DNA of 64,000 nt, from positions 3,162,001 to 3,226,000 of the forward strand of contig NC_009436.1 of the NCBI RefSeq assembly GCF_000016325.1, in the 5' to 3' direction. Source of the stretch: Enterobacter sp. 638. Its GTDB lineage: Bacteria > Pseudomonadota > Gammaproteobacteria > Enterobacterales > Enterobacteriaceae. The translations under genes were made by a program, and so were the position numbers. Below the pieces are notes generated by a model. The model was not told where the DNA came from, ran no database searches, and saw only the letters and a list, made by a program, of their open reading frames with translations. Each line of letters starts with the position of its first letter. Positions within the stretch are counted from its first letter, which is position 1. This document shows positions 8,846 through 22,024 of this stretch, one piece after another.

Positions 8846-10081
8846 ATGCTCCATCCGCGAGCCAAAACCATGCTGTTGTTAGCGACGCCTGCGCTCATCA
8901 TTGGTATTGCGTCAAGCCTGGTGTTAATCGTCGTTATGAAAGTTGCCTCGGTGCTGCAAGCTTTTTTGTGGACCGCCCTGCCAGGAAAGCTCGGCATTGA
9001 TTTTGCCTCTCCGACCTGGATTATCCTGATGCTGACCCTCACCGGTATCACGGTAGGCTTAGTCATTCGCTTCAGCCCGGGACACGCGGGCCCCGATCCG
9101 GCGCTTGAGCCGTTGATCAGCGCGCCGGTCAACCCGGCGGCACTACCAGGTTTACTTCTCGCCTTGATCATCGGGCTGGCGGGCGGCGTAAGCCTGGGGC
9201 CTGAACACCCCATCATGGCAGTAAATATTGCGCTCGCTGTTTATCTGGGTTCACGCATTTTCCCCCGCGTGGGCGCGCTGGACTGGACCATTCTGGCGTC
9301 TGCGGGCACCATCGGGGCGCTATTCGGTACGCCTGTCGCCGCCGCGCTTATTTTTTCCCAAACGCTGAGTGGCGATAACGATGTGCCGCTCTGGGATCGC
9401 CTCTTTGCGCCTCTTATGGCCGCAGCCGCTGGCGCGCTCACGACCAGCCTGTTTTACCATCCTCACTTTTCGCTGCCGATTCCGCATTACGGTCAGATGC
9501 AACTGGCAGATATTTTCAGCGGTGCCATTGTCGCTGCCATCGCCATTGCGCTCGGTATGGTCGCCGTTTGGTGCTTACCGCGACTGCACCGCCTGATGCA
9601 TAAGCTCAAACACTCGGTTTTGATTCTGGGTGCGGGCGGTTTCCTGCTGGGGATTCTTGGGGCAATTGGTGGGCCGGTGACGTTATTTAAAGGCCTGGAT
9701 GAGATGCAACAGATGGCCTTCAGCCAGGTCTTTAGCGTGTCGGATTATTTCCTGTTCGCCGTGATTAAGCTGGCAGCGGTGGTTGTGGCGGCCGCATGTG
9801 GTTTTCGCGGGGGGCGCATCTTCCCGGCGGTATTTATCGGCGTGGCGTTAGGACTCATGCTCCACGAGCATGTCGACGCCGTCCCGGCGGCGATTACGAT
9901 TTCGTGCTCGATTCTGGGGTTGGTGCTGGTCGTCACCCGCGATGCCTGGCTCAGTCTGTTTATGGCAGCGGTCGTCGTGCCCGATACCAACTTACTGCCG
10001 TTACTCTGTATCGTGATGCTGCCCGCCTGGCTCCTGCTGGCGGGCAAACCGATGCTGATGGCCTGGCGGCAGAATAAGTGA
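8846..10081 (+). CDS. yfeO: ClC-family ion channel/transporter YfeO
   Basis: A polytopic inner-membrane protein of 411 residues from the ATG at 8846, where AAGGA lies seven bases upstream. A TTG at 8828 would add six residues but lacks such a site. It carries ClC landmarks: SLGPEHP near residue 120 (the GxEGP region, here with His), [12 protein letters not shown], and [11 protein letters not shown]. coli YfeO is the third, uncharacterised ClC paralogue; transport of chloride or fluoride is not established. The stop codon abuts that of ipdC with no gap. Confidence 0.9.
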   Translation: MLHPRAKTMLLLATPALIIGIASSLVLIVVMKVASVLQAFLWTALPGKLGIDFASPTWIILMLTLTGITVGLVIRFSPGHAGPDPALEPLISAPVNPAALPGLLLALIIGLAGGVSLGPEHPIMAVNIALAVYLGSRIFPRVGALDWTILASAGTIGALFGTPVAAALIFSQTLSGDNDVPLWDRLFAPLMAAAAGALTTSLFYHPHFSLPIPHYGQMQLADIFSGAIVAAIAIALGMVAVWCLPRLHRLMHKLKHSVLILGAGGFLLGILGAIGGPVTLFKGLDEMQQMAFSQVFSVSDYFLFAVIKLAAVVVAAACGFRGGRIFPAVFIGVALGLMLHEHVDAVPAAITISCSILGLVLVVTRDAWLSLFMAAVVVPDTNLLPLLCIVMLPAWLLLAGKPMLMAWRQNK

Positions 10082-12924
<2,843 letters not shown>

Positions 12925-12978
12925 GTGCGTTTTTAGCAAAAAGTGCTCCCCGCCGTGAATTAGGAGTTGAGGCGATTA

Positions 12979-13000
12979 TACGGGGCTTTACTGCCCCGTA
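12979..13000. other. Hairpin between akr and ypeC
   Basis: TACGGGGC and GCCCCGTA form an 8-bp perfect stem with a TTTACT loop, without a real T-run. It may end akr or sit in the ypeC leader. Confidence 0.45.
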
Positions 13001-13051
13001 ATATTGCGTTAACAGGCCGCTTACGGCCACGATCGTGGGAGAATAACAATA

Positions 13052-13399
13052 ATGTTCAGATCACTGATTCTTGCAGCAATCCTGATGGCGACTGCGCCAT
13101 TGGTTGCAAATGCAGGCGAAATTACCCTGTTGCCATCGGTAAAATTACAAATTGGCGATCGCGATAACTCTGGTAACTACTGGGACGGTGGCGGCTGGCG
13201 CGATCGTGATTACTGGAATCGTAACTATGAATGGCGCAAAAACCGCTGGTGGAGACATGATAATGGTCGCCATCGTGGTTGGGATAACCGTAAGGCATAC
13301 GAACGAGGCTATCGCGAAGGCTGGAGCGATCGCGACGACCGTCGCGGGCCTCGAGGCCATGGTCACGATCGTGGTCACGGACACGGGCATCGCCATTAA
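13052..13399 (+). CDS. ypeC: Secreted DUF2502 protein YpeC with His-rich tail
   Basis: A 115-residue exported protein: signal peptide [21 protein letters not shown], then a body rich in Trp, Arg, Asp and Asn ([18 protein letters not shown]) and a tail of Gly, His and Arg ending [12 protein letters not shown]. The body matches E. coli YpeC closely; the tail is several residues longer. The function is unknown. The tail has a run of closely spaced histidines, and mntH lies next door (convergent), so periplasmic metal binding is a reasonable guess and no more. GGAG precedes the ATG by about ten bases. Confidence 0.9.
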   Translation: MFRSLILAAILMATAPLVANAGEITLLPSVKLQIGDRDNSGNYWDGGGWRDRDYWNRNYEWRKNRWWRHDNGRHRGWDNRKAYERGYREGWSDRDDRRGPRGHGHDRGHGHGHRH

Positions 13400-13410
13400 T
13401 ACTGTCACCC

Positions 13411-13439
13411 AAAAAAGGAGCCATCAGGCTCCTTTTTTC
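13411..13439. terminator. Bidirectional terminator between ypeC and mntH
   Basis: AAAGGAGCC and GGCTCCTTT pair with an ATCA loop, flanked by A and T runs on both sides, in the convergent gap. Confidence 0.88.
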
Positions 13440-13458
13440 ATGCTTTTTTAAGTCTGGG

Positions 13459-14730
<1,272 letters not shown>

Positions 14731-14745
14731 TCATGCTACCAAAAT

Positions 14746-14764
14746 GAGAATGATTATCAAGATC
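14746..14764 (-). promoter_or_regulatory. Fur box of mntH
   Basis: GAGAATGATTATCAAGATC matches the 19-bp Fur consensus GATAATGATAATCATTATC at 15 positions. It lies upstream of the MntR site, the arrangement known in E. coli and Salmonella mntH. Confidence 0.75.
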
Positions 14765-14864
14765 ATTTAAATGGATTATAGCGATTTCATTGATAGCGAA
14801 GAGCAATAACAAGACAGGACGTTTTGGAATTATTTAGAACGGACAGCGAAATTGAATCATCTTT

Positions 14865-14880
14865 TGTGAAGCGTAGCACA
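14865..14880 (+). promoter_or_regulatory. Upstream CRP site of nupC
   Basis: TGTGA-AGCGTA-GCACA agrees with the CRP consensus TGTGA-N6-TCACA at all but one position. nupC of E. coli is controlled by CRP with the anti-activator CytR bound between paired CRP sites. Confidence 0.65.
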
Positions 14881-14939
14881 CAAACGTAACTTTTCACTCA
14901 TTTACATAACATAACAGAAATGTATGGTTGATCACTATT

Positions 14940-14955
14940 TTTGAGACTCGTCACA
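14940..14955 (+). promoter_or_regulatory. Downstream CRP site of nupC
   Basis: TTTGA-GACTCG-TCACA, a good second CRP half-palindrome pair, centred 75 bases from the first. Its perfect right half is the stronger. Confidence 0.55.
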
Positions 14956-15050
14956 GGATGTAACTATAGTGTGGTCTTGATCTCGTTTTCTTTGCACTTG
15001 TTACATAGAATGTGCACGGAAATTAAACCTGCCTCATATTTGGAGCAAAT

Positions 15051-16238
15051 ATGGACCGCGTCCTTCATTTTGTCCTGGCACTTGTTGTCGTTACTGCACT
15101 TGCATTGCTGGTCAGCACTGACCGCAAAAACATTCGTATTCGCTATGTTATACAGCTGCTCGTCATTGAAGTTTTACTTGCGTGGTTCTTCCTGAACTCC
15201 AACATCGGCCTTGGTTTCGTTAAAGGCTTTTCCGAAATGTTCGAAAAACTGCTCGGATTTGCCAACGAAGGGACTAACTTCGTCTTTGGCAGTATGAACG
15301 ATCAAGGTCTGGCATTCTTCTTCCTGAAAGTGCTGTGCCCAATCGTCTTTATCTCTGCACTGATCGGTATTCTGCAGCACATTCGTGTTCTGCCAGTGAT
15401 TATTCGCGCTATTGGCTTCCTGTTATCTAAAGTCAACGGTATGGGTAAACTGGAATCTTTCAACGCCGTCAGCTCCCTGATTCTGGGCCAGTCAGAGAAC
15501 TTTATCGCTTATAAAGATATCCTGGGCAAAATGTCTCGCAACCGCATGTACACCATGGCGGCTACCGCAATGTCGACTGTATCCATGTCTATCGTGGGTG
15601 CATACATGACAATGCTGGAACCGAAATACGTGGTCGCAGCGCTGGTTCTGAACATGTTCAGCACTTTTATCGTTCTGTCCCTGATCAACCCTTACCGCGT
15701 TGATGCCAGCGAAGAAAATATCCAGATGTCTAACCTGCACGAAGGCCAGAGTTTCTTCGAAATGCTGGGCGAATACATTCTGGCTGGCTTTAAAGTTGCC
15801 ATTATCGTTGCTGCCATGTTGATCGGTTTTATCGCGCTGATCGCTGCGTTGAACGCCCTCTTTGCTGCCGTTCTGGGCATCTCCTTCCAGGGTATTCTGG
15901 GTTACATCTTCTACCCGATTGCCTGGGTAATGGGTGTACCGGCGCATGAAGCACTGCAGGTTGGTAGTATTATGGCCACCAAACTGGTTTCCAATGAATT
16001 CGTTGCGATGATGGATCTGCAGAAAATTGCCAGCACGCTCTCCCCGCGCGCAGAAGGCATTCTGTCAGTCTTCCTGGTTTCCTTCGCTAACTTCTCTTCT
16101 ATCGGTATCATCGCAGGCGCGATTAAAGGCCTGAACGAAGAGCAAGGAAACGTGGTCTCCCGCTTTGGTCTGAAACTGGTTTATGGTTCAACTCTGGTGA
16201 GCGTACTGTCTGCGTCTATCGCAGCCCTCGTACTGTAA
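15051..16238 (+). CDS. nupC: Proton-coupled nucleoside transporter NupC
   Basis: Concentrative nucleoside transporter (CNT family) importing pyrimidine nucleosides and adenosine with protons. The 395-residue inner-membrane protein has the family signatures [13 protein letters not shown] and, in the C-terminal core, [13 protein letters not shown], with an FANFSSIGI loop. Nearly identical to E. coli NupC over most of its length. Regulation by CRP/CytR is suggested by two upstream sites. It complements the xapAB purine nucleoside genes further right. Confidence 0.96.
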   Translation: MDRVLHFVLALVVVTALALLVSTDRKNIRIRYVIQLLVIEVLLAWFFLNSNIGLGFVKGFSEMFEKLLGFANEGTNFVFGSMNDQGLAFFFLKVLCPIVFISALIGILQHIRVLPVIIRAIGFLLSKVNGMGKLESFNAVSSLILGQSENFIAYKDILGKMSRNRMYTMAATAMSTVSMSIVGAYMTMLEPKYVVAALVLNMFSTFIVLSLINPYRVDASEENIQMSNLHEGQSFFEMLGEYILAGFKVAIIVAAMLIGFIALIAALNALFAAVLGISFQGILGYIFYPIAWVMGVPAHEALQVGSIMATKLVSNEFVAMMDLQKIASTLSPRAEGILSVFLVSFANFSSIGIIAGAIKGLNEEQGNVVSRFGLKLVYGSTLVSVLSASIAALVL

Positions 16239-16244
16239 TCAGAA

Positions 16245-16278
16245 GAAAAAACCGGGGGTGATAAGCCTCCGGTTTTTT
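16245..16278 (+). terminator. Terminator of nupC
   Basis: AAAAACCGG-GGG paired with CCTCCGGTTTTT, seven T following. Its right arm reaches the last base of the pdeA stop codon, so it may also end pdeA leftward through the A-run. Confidence 0.88.
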
Positions 16279-18491
16279 TATGCCTGTAATTCCTCGATGG
16301 GATGTGGCTTACCAATCAGATAACCCTGAAGATAATCCACGCCAAAGGCCAATAGCATCTGGCGCTGCTCTTGCGTTTCAACATATTCGGCGACAACGCT
16401 CAGTGATTTAGTTTTTGCCAGATTGCAAATCGATTTCACAATCATCGCGTCCATATCATCGGCACAAATATCCTTAATAAAACAGCCATCTATCTTTATG
16501 ATGTCCGCCTCCAAACGCTTAAGCCGCTCGTAGTTGGCATAACCCGTACCAAAATCATCAATTGCAATTTTGAATCCGAATTCGCGCAGCCTCTGGATAT
16601 TTAAAATACTGCTTTCAGATTCAGAAAAAGCCTGCTCTTCAGTGACTTCGATAATCACTACTGCAGAAGAGACACCATGGCGCTCGAAGAGAGTAATGAT
16701 GTCTGATGCTGTCTCTTTCTGCATCAATGTGAGCGGCATGAGATTGACCGAGAACCGGGCGGAATGGTGCGAAACGGGATGATCCGCCAACCATATCACC
16801 ATGGCTTCCACCACGCTCAGGTCGAAACGTCTGCTGAGATTAAACTGTGCAATGAGAGGGATAAATTGGTCCGGAAAAATCAATTCGCCATCGCTTTCAA
16901 GTCGCGTCAGGATTTCGTGATATCCCCCGCCTGCAGCATTCTGAATAGGTTGCACATACAGACGCAGCCCACCCTCACTGAGCGCGCGTTTAATGCGACT
17001 CAATAGGAAGACGCGTTCCGTCGTCTGGTCAGATACCGTTGCCATACTGTGAGTTAATGCTAATACGGTTTGATTTGCACAAGACTGCTCTGACAACCAA
17101 CTCAATTGACCCAGCACATGATGAAGGTTCTCACCCCATTCATCGCTCAGGCTCCCCCAAGAGGCGCCAAATTCAACATCCAGGGCCGTGTTGTTCCAGT
17201 AAATTCTTCGATTATTTAGATGGTCAACCATGTGCTGCAATCGCGCAGCCGTTTCGGTGCCGTTCAGTACAAGAACCAGCTCGCTACCCGGCAGTTGGAA
17301 AAGTTTTTCATCAGTCAGCAAAAAAGGCTGTAAAGCGCTCGTGACTTCACGCTTACAGTTTACTCGCATCATCATCCCATAATGCCGACTCAGAAACTCC
17401 TGATTAGCGATGCGCAGGCAACATACATGAGAGTGTGGGTGCTTTTCGAGAAAAGCCTCCAGCGCGCGCATGTTAGGTAAGCCCGTCAAGGGGTCGGTCA
17501 ATGCCCTCTCCTGCCAACCCTGCTTTAACCATTCGCCATGCTGATAGATACGTGACATGTAAAGCAGACAGATCGCGAACGAAATCAGAACGGAGAGAGC
17601 AAATGCCAGGGCGTAGCCATTCTCCACGCCATAAAGGAAATTGCCGTTATAGGTAAGCAGCAAAAATACACAGATCGCCCAACTGAACGAAATCACGCAA
17701 TAGCTTAATCGGCTAATACCCAGAGTGAACAGGATAAATATGACCGGAACCAGATAGCCTGCAATATAATTTGCACGATAAGGCGTGCACAGAGCAATCA
17801 GCATGGTGCCCAAACACAACAACCAGAATAATGTAAAAAAGATCTGCTTTTTAGAAAATGAAGGCCTGACATGATACCGCCAAATTTTTATGGCATAACG
17901 AGGATTAATGATCATCCTTAATGGGTAATAAAACATCATTGTAAATATTATTGCAGAAGATATTAGGCTCTGAATATCGATAACATTATCCATTGCCGAA
18001 CCTACGCCAAAATAAGTCGACAGCGACACAGGAAAATGGAGTATATACCCTATCAGCAACAGAGAAAATTTAATGCTGATGGGAAGGATAAAACCTAACC
18101 AAAAAATCCGTATCCCTATGTATCGTTGGGGGACACCGAACCGCCAACGTCGCCCAAGCTGCCAGCGCATAATGCCGCAGACGGTAAACACAGAAAATAC
18201 CTGGCAAAACAATAATGCGAATGACTGTATGAGAGTTAATTGTAAACCCCATGCATTGATAAGTGCAGAGCTAAAAATAATGGGAGCGACTGCACGACGA
18301 CCAAATAATAAAATAACCGACAGCATAACGCTCAAAGGAAGCCAGGCGAGATAAATGTCATTTCCATTAACAATTGCACGAGGGGAGATATAGCGGGAAA
18401 GAGGCAGAGTCAGCAGGCAAATAAAAGAAGCAAGTGCGAATATTCTTAAATTATCAAGAATTTTATTTGTCATTACGGTTAGCAGCCTCAT
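16278..18491 (-). CDS. pdeA: MASE1-GGDEF(degenerate)-EAL protein PdeA
   Basis: Membrane cyclic-di-GMP phosphodiesterase, E. coli PdeA (YfeA). The 737 residues comprise an N-terminal MASE1 sensor of about eight membrane helices (to about residue 315), a GGDEF-like domain whose active motif is degenerate (LPGSELVLVL), and a C-terminal EAL domain. The EAL signature itself reads EVT (IIEVTEEQAF), but other catalytic residues are present: NLMPLTL, IDDFGTGYANYERLK, KIDGCFIKD, EYVETQEQ and QGYLIGKP. Activity as phosphodiesterase is therefore plausible and diguanylate cyclase activity unlikely. The ATG at 18491 has AGGAAA in front; an in-frame ATG at 18473 aligns better with the E. coli start. Monocistronic. 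Confidence 0.9.
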   Translation of the reverse strand: MRLLTVMTNKILDNLRIFALASFICLLTLPLSRYISPRAIVNGNDIYLAWLPLSVMLSVILLFGRRAVAPIIFSSALINAWGLQLTLIQSFALLFCQVFSVFTVCGIMRWQLGRRWRFGVPQRYIGIRIFWLGFILPISIKFSLLLIGYILHFPVSLSTYFGVGSAMDNVIDIQSLISSAIIFTMMFYYPLRMIINPRYAIKIWRYHVRPSFSKKQIFFTLFWLLCLGTMLIALCTPYRANYIAGYLVPVIFILFTLGISRLSYCVISFSWAICVFLLLTYNGNFLYGVENGYALAFALSVLISFAICLLYMSRIYQHGEWLKQGWQERALTDPLTGLPNMRALEAFLEKHPHSHVCCLRIANQEFLSRHYGMMMRVNCKREVTSALQPFLLTDEKLFQLPGSELVLVLNGTETAARLQHMVDHLNNRRIYWNNTALDVEFGASWGSLSDEWGENLHHVLGQLSWLSEQSCANQTVLALTHSMATVSDQTTERVFLLSRIKRALSEGGLRLYVQPIQNAAGGGYHEILTRLESDGELIFPDQFIPLIAQFNLSRRFDLSVVEAMVIWLADHPVSHHSARFSVNLMPLTLMQKETASDIITLFERHGVSSAVVIIEVTEEQAFSESESSILNIQRLREFGFKIAIDDFGTGYANYERLKRLEADIIKIDGCFIKDICADDMDAMIVKSICNLAKTKSLSVVAEYVETQEQRQMLLAFGVDYLQGYLIGKPHPIEELQA

Positions 18492-18650
18492 TTTCCTGAC
18501 AGCACGTTAATTCTTAAGAATAGTAAAATTATTAATTGTGCTAAGCAAGTTTCCCTTTCAGAGCCGTCAGCGTTTTTGCATGAGGTTTACTCGCAGTATA
18601 GGAAATGCATGGTTCTGCAACAAAATGAGGGATGTTTTTAACATAGGCAT

Positions 18651-18678
18651 AAAAAAACCCTCGCCATCCGGCGAGGGT
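18651..18678 (-). terminator. Terminator of the tRNA-Ala operon
   Basis: On the minus strand ACCCTCGCC-GGAT-GGCGAGGGT followed by seven T: a 9-bp perfect stem placed eight bases after the last tRNA. Confidence 0.9.
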
Positions 18679-18685
18679 CTGAATT

Positions 18686-18761
<76 letters not shown>

Positions 18762-18800
18762 ACAGTGTCATTACGTTCCAAACTCTCCTGGATAAGAATT

Positions 18801-18876
<76 letters not shown>

Positions 18877-18905
18877 AACGTAAAGCTGTCGTGTTGACGG
18901 GCGGC

Positions 18906-18934
18906 ATAATATGAATTCCATTGCAGAGTGTCAA
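18906..18934 (-). promoter_or_regulatory. Strong promoter of the tRNA-Ala operon
   Basis: On the minus strand: perfect -35 TTGACA (18929-18934), a 17-base spacer, -10 TATTAT (18906-18911), then a GC-rich GCCGCCC discriminator typical of stringently controlled stable RNA promoters. Confidence 0.88.
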
Positions 18935-19108
18935 CGGCAAAATCAGTTCATCTCTTTCAATCGTCGAAAAATCATGCAAATAAAACACATTGCGAAGCGG
19001 CTCGCAGTCCTAAGTTAAGCCTGTCACGTTTTCGCGTAAAAGGGTGCTATAAGATGAACCACTAATTAACCCTACTGATATTCAGGTAATTGTGTAATCA
19101 AGGAACGA

Positions 19109-19456
19109 ATGACGCCGGAGGAGCTGTCTCAGCTCACTGGCTATAGCCGTCAGACCATCAATAAATGGGTACGTAAAGAGGGTTGGAAAACTTCACCAAG
19201 GCCGGGCGTTCAAGGCGGAAAAGCGCGACTGGTGCATGTGAACGAAAAAGTCAGAGAATTTATTCGTTGTGCTTGTCGGATAACAGACGAACCTCAGCTA
19301 TCTGAAGGCAGTACAAACCCTAACGCACTTAACGCGCTTCTCCTGACACTGGCAAATGAAATGACCCCGGATGAACAAAAGCAGCTGACCACGCTGTTAC
19401 TGCGGGAAGGGATTTCCGGATTGTTACAACGTTTAGGAATACGTGACCAGAACTAA
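19109..19456 (+). CDS. yfeC: DUF1323 helix-turn-helix protein YfeC
   Basis: A 115-residue putative DNA-binding protein. The N-terminal third is a MerR/excisionase-like winged helix-turn-helix (MTPEELSQLTGYSRQTINKWVRKEGW), the middle is variable, and the C-terminus carries a conserved helical motif (EMTPDEQKQLTTLLLREGISGLLQRLGI). AAGGA precedes the ATG. It is followed after one base by its paralogue yfeD with the same domain plan, so the pair arose by tandem duplication and is co-transcribed. E. coli YfeC has been reported to affect DNA release and biofilm; its operator is unknown to me. Confidence 0.88.
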   Translation: MTPEELSQLTGYSRQTINKWVRKEGWKTSPRPGVQGGKARLVHVNEKVREFIRCACRITDEPQLSEGSTNPNALNALLLTLANEMTPDEQKQLTTLLLREGISGLLQRLGIRDQN

Positions 19457-19457
19457 T

Positions 19458-19853
19458 ATGAATAAATTACGGAGCAAAATGACCACGGAAGAGCTAGCCG
19501 AAAGCCTTGGCGTGGCCAAACAAACGGTAAACCGCTGGGTACGCAAGCAAGGGTGGAAAACAGAAGGTATCAACGGTGTGAAAGGTGGACGGGCAAGACT
19601 CATTCATATTGATGCCAGGGTGCGCGAGCACATAATTAACCTCCCCGCCATTCGTAACCGTCAGGCCATATACCAACTTGCTGAGCCCTCTGCCGCCTAT
19701 GGTGGCACTAACCCATCTCGTGTGTTGCGTCAGGTCATCGATACACTGGAAAACATGACGCAAACCGAGCAAGAAAGGCTTGCTGCGCTACTAACCCGTG
19801 AGGGCATTAAGGGATTTCTCAACCGACTCGGTATTGCTGAAGAGCACGCATAA
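19458..19853 (+). CDS. yfeD: DUF1323 helix-turn-helix protein YfeD
   Basis: Paralogue of YfeC: 131 residues from ATG 19458 (MNKLRSKMTTEELAESLGVAK), with the same HTH (VAKQTVNRWVRKQGW), a GGRARLI strand and the C-terminal QTEQERLAALLTREGIKGFLNRLGI. Only one base separates it from the yfeC stop, and there is no clear ribosome site there, so translational coupling is likely. An internal ATG at 19479 has GGAG four bases upstream and would give MTTEELAES; it aligns inside the E. coli protein, so I keep the longer form. Confidence 0.86.
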   Translation: MNKLRSKMTTEELAESLGVAKQTVNRWVRKQGWKTEGINGVKGGRARLIHIDARVREHIINLPAIRNRQAIYQLAEPSAAYGGTNPSRVLRQVIDTLENMTQTEQERLAALLTREGIKGFLNRLGIAEEHA

Positions 19854-19883
19854 AAAACGGCAGGGAAACCTGCCGTTTAATTA
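19852..19883. terminator. Bidirectional terminator between yfeD and gltX
   Basis: AAACGGCAGG-GAAA-CCTGCCGTTT, 10-bp stem, flanked by an A-run on the left and a T-rich run on the right, in the convergent gap. Confidence 0.85.
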
Positions 19884-19900
19884 TTACCTGTTCAGAACGA

Positions 19901-21316
19901 TTACTGCTGACTTTCTCGCTCAGCAATAAAGCCCAGAGCTTTGTTAATACGCGCAACGCTGCGTGTCTTACCAATGGCGTGGACCGTTACGTCCAGACCA
20001 GGTGACTGGCCTGCACCTGTCACCGCGACACGCAGTGGCATACCGACTTTACCCATACCGACTTCCAGCTCGTCTGCGGTTGCCTGAATCGCATGATGCA
20101 CATTCTCAGCAGTCCATGCGGTAATGGCGGCCAATTTATCGCGCACCACTTCCAGAGGCTGACGTGCTACTGGACGCAGATGTTTTTTTGCTGCATCTGC
20201 ATCAAACGCGTCGAATTCTTCATAAAAATAGCGGCAGCTTTCAGCGATTTCTTTCAGCGTCTTGCAGCGCTCACCGAGCAGTTTCACCAGTTCCGCCAGC
20301 TCAGGGCCAGTGCGGGTATCAATGTTAGCCTGCTCAATATGCCATTGCAGATAGGTCGCCACGTACTCAGGCTGCATGGTGTTAATGTAATGGTGATTCA
20401 ACCACAGCAGTTTATCGGTGTTAAACGCACTGGCGGACTTACTTACCGCCCCCAGAGAGAACAACTTGATCATCTCTTCGCGACTAAAGATTTCCTGATC
20501 ACCGCTGGACCAGCCCAAACGCACCAGATAGTTCAGCAGTGCTTCAGGTAAATAGCCGTCATCACGGTACTGCATTACGCTGACCGCACCGTGACGTTTA
20601 GACAGTTTCTTACCATCGTCGCCGTTGATCATAGAAACGTGCGCGTAAACCGGTACTGGCGCATTCAACGCTTTCAGGATGTTGATCTGACGCGGGGTGT
20701 TGTTGATATGGTCTTCGCCACGGATAACGTGAGAAATCTCCATATCCCAGTCATCGACGACGACACAGAAGTTATAGGTTGGAGAACCATCGGTGCGACG
20801 AATAATAAGATCGTCTAACTCCTGATTGCTGAATTCGATCGGACCACGGATCTGATCGTCAAAAATAACGGAGCCGTCTTGCGGGTTAGCGAAACGCACA
20901 ACGCAGGGTTCATCATCAGCATGATGCTCGTGGCTGTGGCGGCAGCGACCGTCGTAGCGAGGTTTGTCGCCGTTCGCCATTTGCTCTTCACGCAATGCAT
21001 CCAGACGTTCTTTTGAGCAATAGCATTTATATGCCGTGCCCGCGACGATCATGTCATCAATGACAGCGTTATAACGGTCGAAACGCTTGGTCTGGAAGTA
21101 CGGGCCTTCATCCCACTCCAGATTCAGCCAGTTCATCCCATCCATAATGGCTTCGATTGCTTCCGGCGTGGAGCGCTCAAGATCGGTGTCTTCAATACGC
21201 AACACGAACTCACCGCCGTGGTTACGTGCAAAAAGCCAGGAATAGAGAGCAGTACGTGCTCCACCGACGTGCAAATAACCTGTCGGGCTGGGCGCGAAGC
21301 GAGTTTTGATTTTCAT
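19901..21316 (-). CDS. gltX: Glutamyl-tRNA synthetase
   Basis: Charges tRNA-Glu with glutamate for translation and for the C5 haem pathway. The 471-residue class I synthetase has the HIGH-type motif HVGG ([20 protein letters not shown]), a Cys/His zinc-binding SWIM-like insert (CYCSKERL ... CRHSHEHH), and the KMSKS-type loop KLSKRHG. The length equals E. coli. Monocistronic and transcribed away from the adjacent valU tRNA operon, as in E. coli. Confidence 0.98.
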   Translation of the reverse strand: MKIKTRFAPSPTGYLHVGGARTALYSWLFARNHGGEFVLRIEDTDLERSTPEAIEAIMDGMNWLNLEWDEGPYFQTKRFDRYNAVIDDMIVAGTAYKCYCSKERLDALREEQMANGDKPRYDGRCRHSHEHHADDEPCVVRFANPQDGSVIFDDQIRGPIEFSNQELDDLIIRRTDGSPTYNFCVVVDDWDMEISHVIRGEDHINNTPRQINILKALNAPVPVYAHVSMINGDDGKKLSKRHGAVSVMQYRDDGYLPEALLNYLVRLGWSSGDQEIFSREEMIKLFSLGAVSKSASAFNTDKLLWLNHHYINTMQPEYVATYLQWHIEQANIDTRTGPELAELVKLLGERCKTLKEIAESCRYFYEEFDAFDADAAKKHLRPVARQPLEVVRDKLAAITAWTAENVHHAIQATADELEVGMGKVGMPLRVAVTGAGQSPGLDVTVHAIGKTRSVARINKALGFIAERESQQ

Positions 21317-21529
21317 GAAATGGCCTTACGTTATGAACGATGCCGACGACCGGCAAATGCTGGAAAAAAACAATGGGCAATATTCTATCACTGTGGGGCG
21401 ATTCCTCAATGATGTTGCCGGTTTGACGTGCAGGTTTACTAATTTTGTTTAGAAATCATGCCGCACGGACGGTTTAGCAATCCTTTTGTCTAATTTTACG
21501 ACGAACGAACGAAAACTTTAGAAAAGGCG

Positions 21530-21557
21530 TTGACTCATTTTCAACTCTCCCTATAAT
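21530..21557 (+). promoter_or_regulatory. Promoter of the valU-valX-valY-lysV tRNA operon
   Basis: -35 TTGACT (21530-21535), 16-base spacer, -10 TATAAT (21552-21557), followed by GCGACTC before the first tRNA at 21575. Confidence 0.88.
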
Positions 21558-21574
21558 GCGACTCCACACAGCGG

Positions 21575-21650
21575 GGGTGATTAGCTCAGTTGGTAGAGCA
21601 CCTCCTTTACACGGAGGGGGTCGGCGGTTCGAGCCCGTCATCACCCACCA
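21575..21650 (+). tRNA. valU: tRNA-Val (TAC) copy 1
   Basis: A 76-base cloverleaf starting GGGTGATTAGCTCAGTTGGT, anticodon TAC in CCTCCTTTACACGGAGG, T-arm GGTTCGAGCC, encoded CCA. First gene of a four-tRNA operon. Confidence 0.97.
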
Positions 21651-21694
21651 TCTACTTTATGTAGACTCCGCAGTGTAGATAAGAATTTGAGATT

Positions 21695-21770
21695 GGGCGA
21701 TTAGCTCAGTTGGTAGAGCATCTCCTTTACACGGAGGGGGTCGGCGGTTCGAGCCCGTCATCGCCCACCA
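21695..21770 (+). tRNA. valX: tRNA-Val (TAC) copy 2, diverged
   Basis: Same tRNA-Val(TAC) as its neighbours except for three changes. The acceptor stem has C at position 4 (GGGCGA) with a matching G (TCGCCCA), a compensatory pair change from U-A to C-G. The anticodon stem starts TCTCC instead of CCTCC, leaving a U-G wobble. Structure and anticodon are intact, so it should be functional. Confidence 0.95.
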
Positions 21771-21806
21771 TTCTCAAAAGGTTTCTTATCTAAGCAGTAC
21801 CGAAAT

Positions 21807-21882
21807 GGGTGATTAGCTCAGTTGGTAGAGCACCTCCTTTACACGGAGGGGGTCGGCGGTTCGAGCCCGTCATCACCCACCA
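21807..21882 (+). tRNA. valY: tRNA-Val (TAC) copy 3
   Basis: Identical to copy 1 across 76 bases, anticodon TAC, encoded CCA. Only three bases separate it from the following tRNA-Lys. Confidence 0.97.
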
Positions 21883-21885
21883 TTC

Positions 21886-21961
21886 GGGTCGTTAGCTCAG
21901 TTGGTAGAGCAGTTGACTTTTAATCAATTGGTCGCAGGTTCGAATCCTGCACGACCCACCA
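21886..21961 (+). tRNA. lysV: tRNA-Lys (TTT)
   Basis: A 76-base cloverleaf starting GGGTCGTTAGCTCAGTTGGT, anticodon TTT in TTGACTTTTAATCAA, T-arm GGTTCGAATC, encoded CCA. Last gene of the tRNA operon. Confidence 0.97.
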
Positions 21962-21965
21962 ATGT

Positions 21966-21992
21966 AAAAAAGCGCCCTAAAGGCGCTTTTTT
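21966..21992. terminator. Terminator after lysV
   Basis: AAAAAAGCGCC and GGCGCTTTTTT pair almost perfectly around CTAAA, with A- and T-runs on either side, so it can serve the tRNA operon and the convergent xapR. Confidence 0.9.
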
Positions 21993-22024
21993 GCTATCTG
22001 CGATTTGAAAGATTCGGATCTGCC

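Larger units (their letters stand above)
14765..15050. other. Divergent control region of mntH and nupC
   Basis: With the two mntH operators this completes a 353-base gap. Its right half holds two CRP-like sites annotated separately. An RpoS- or OxyR-type site was looked for and not found. Confidence 0.5.
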
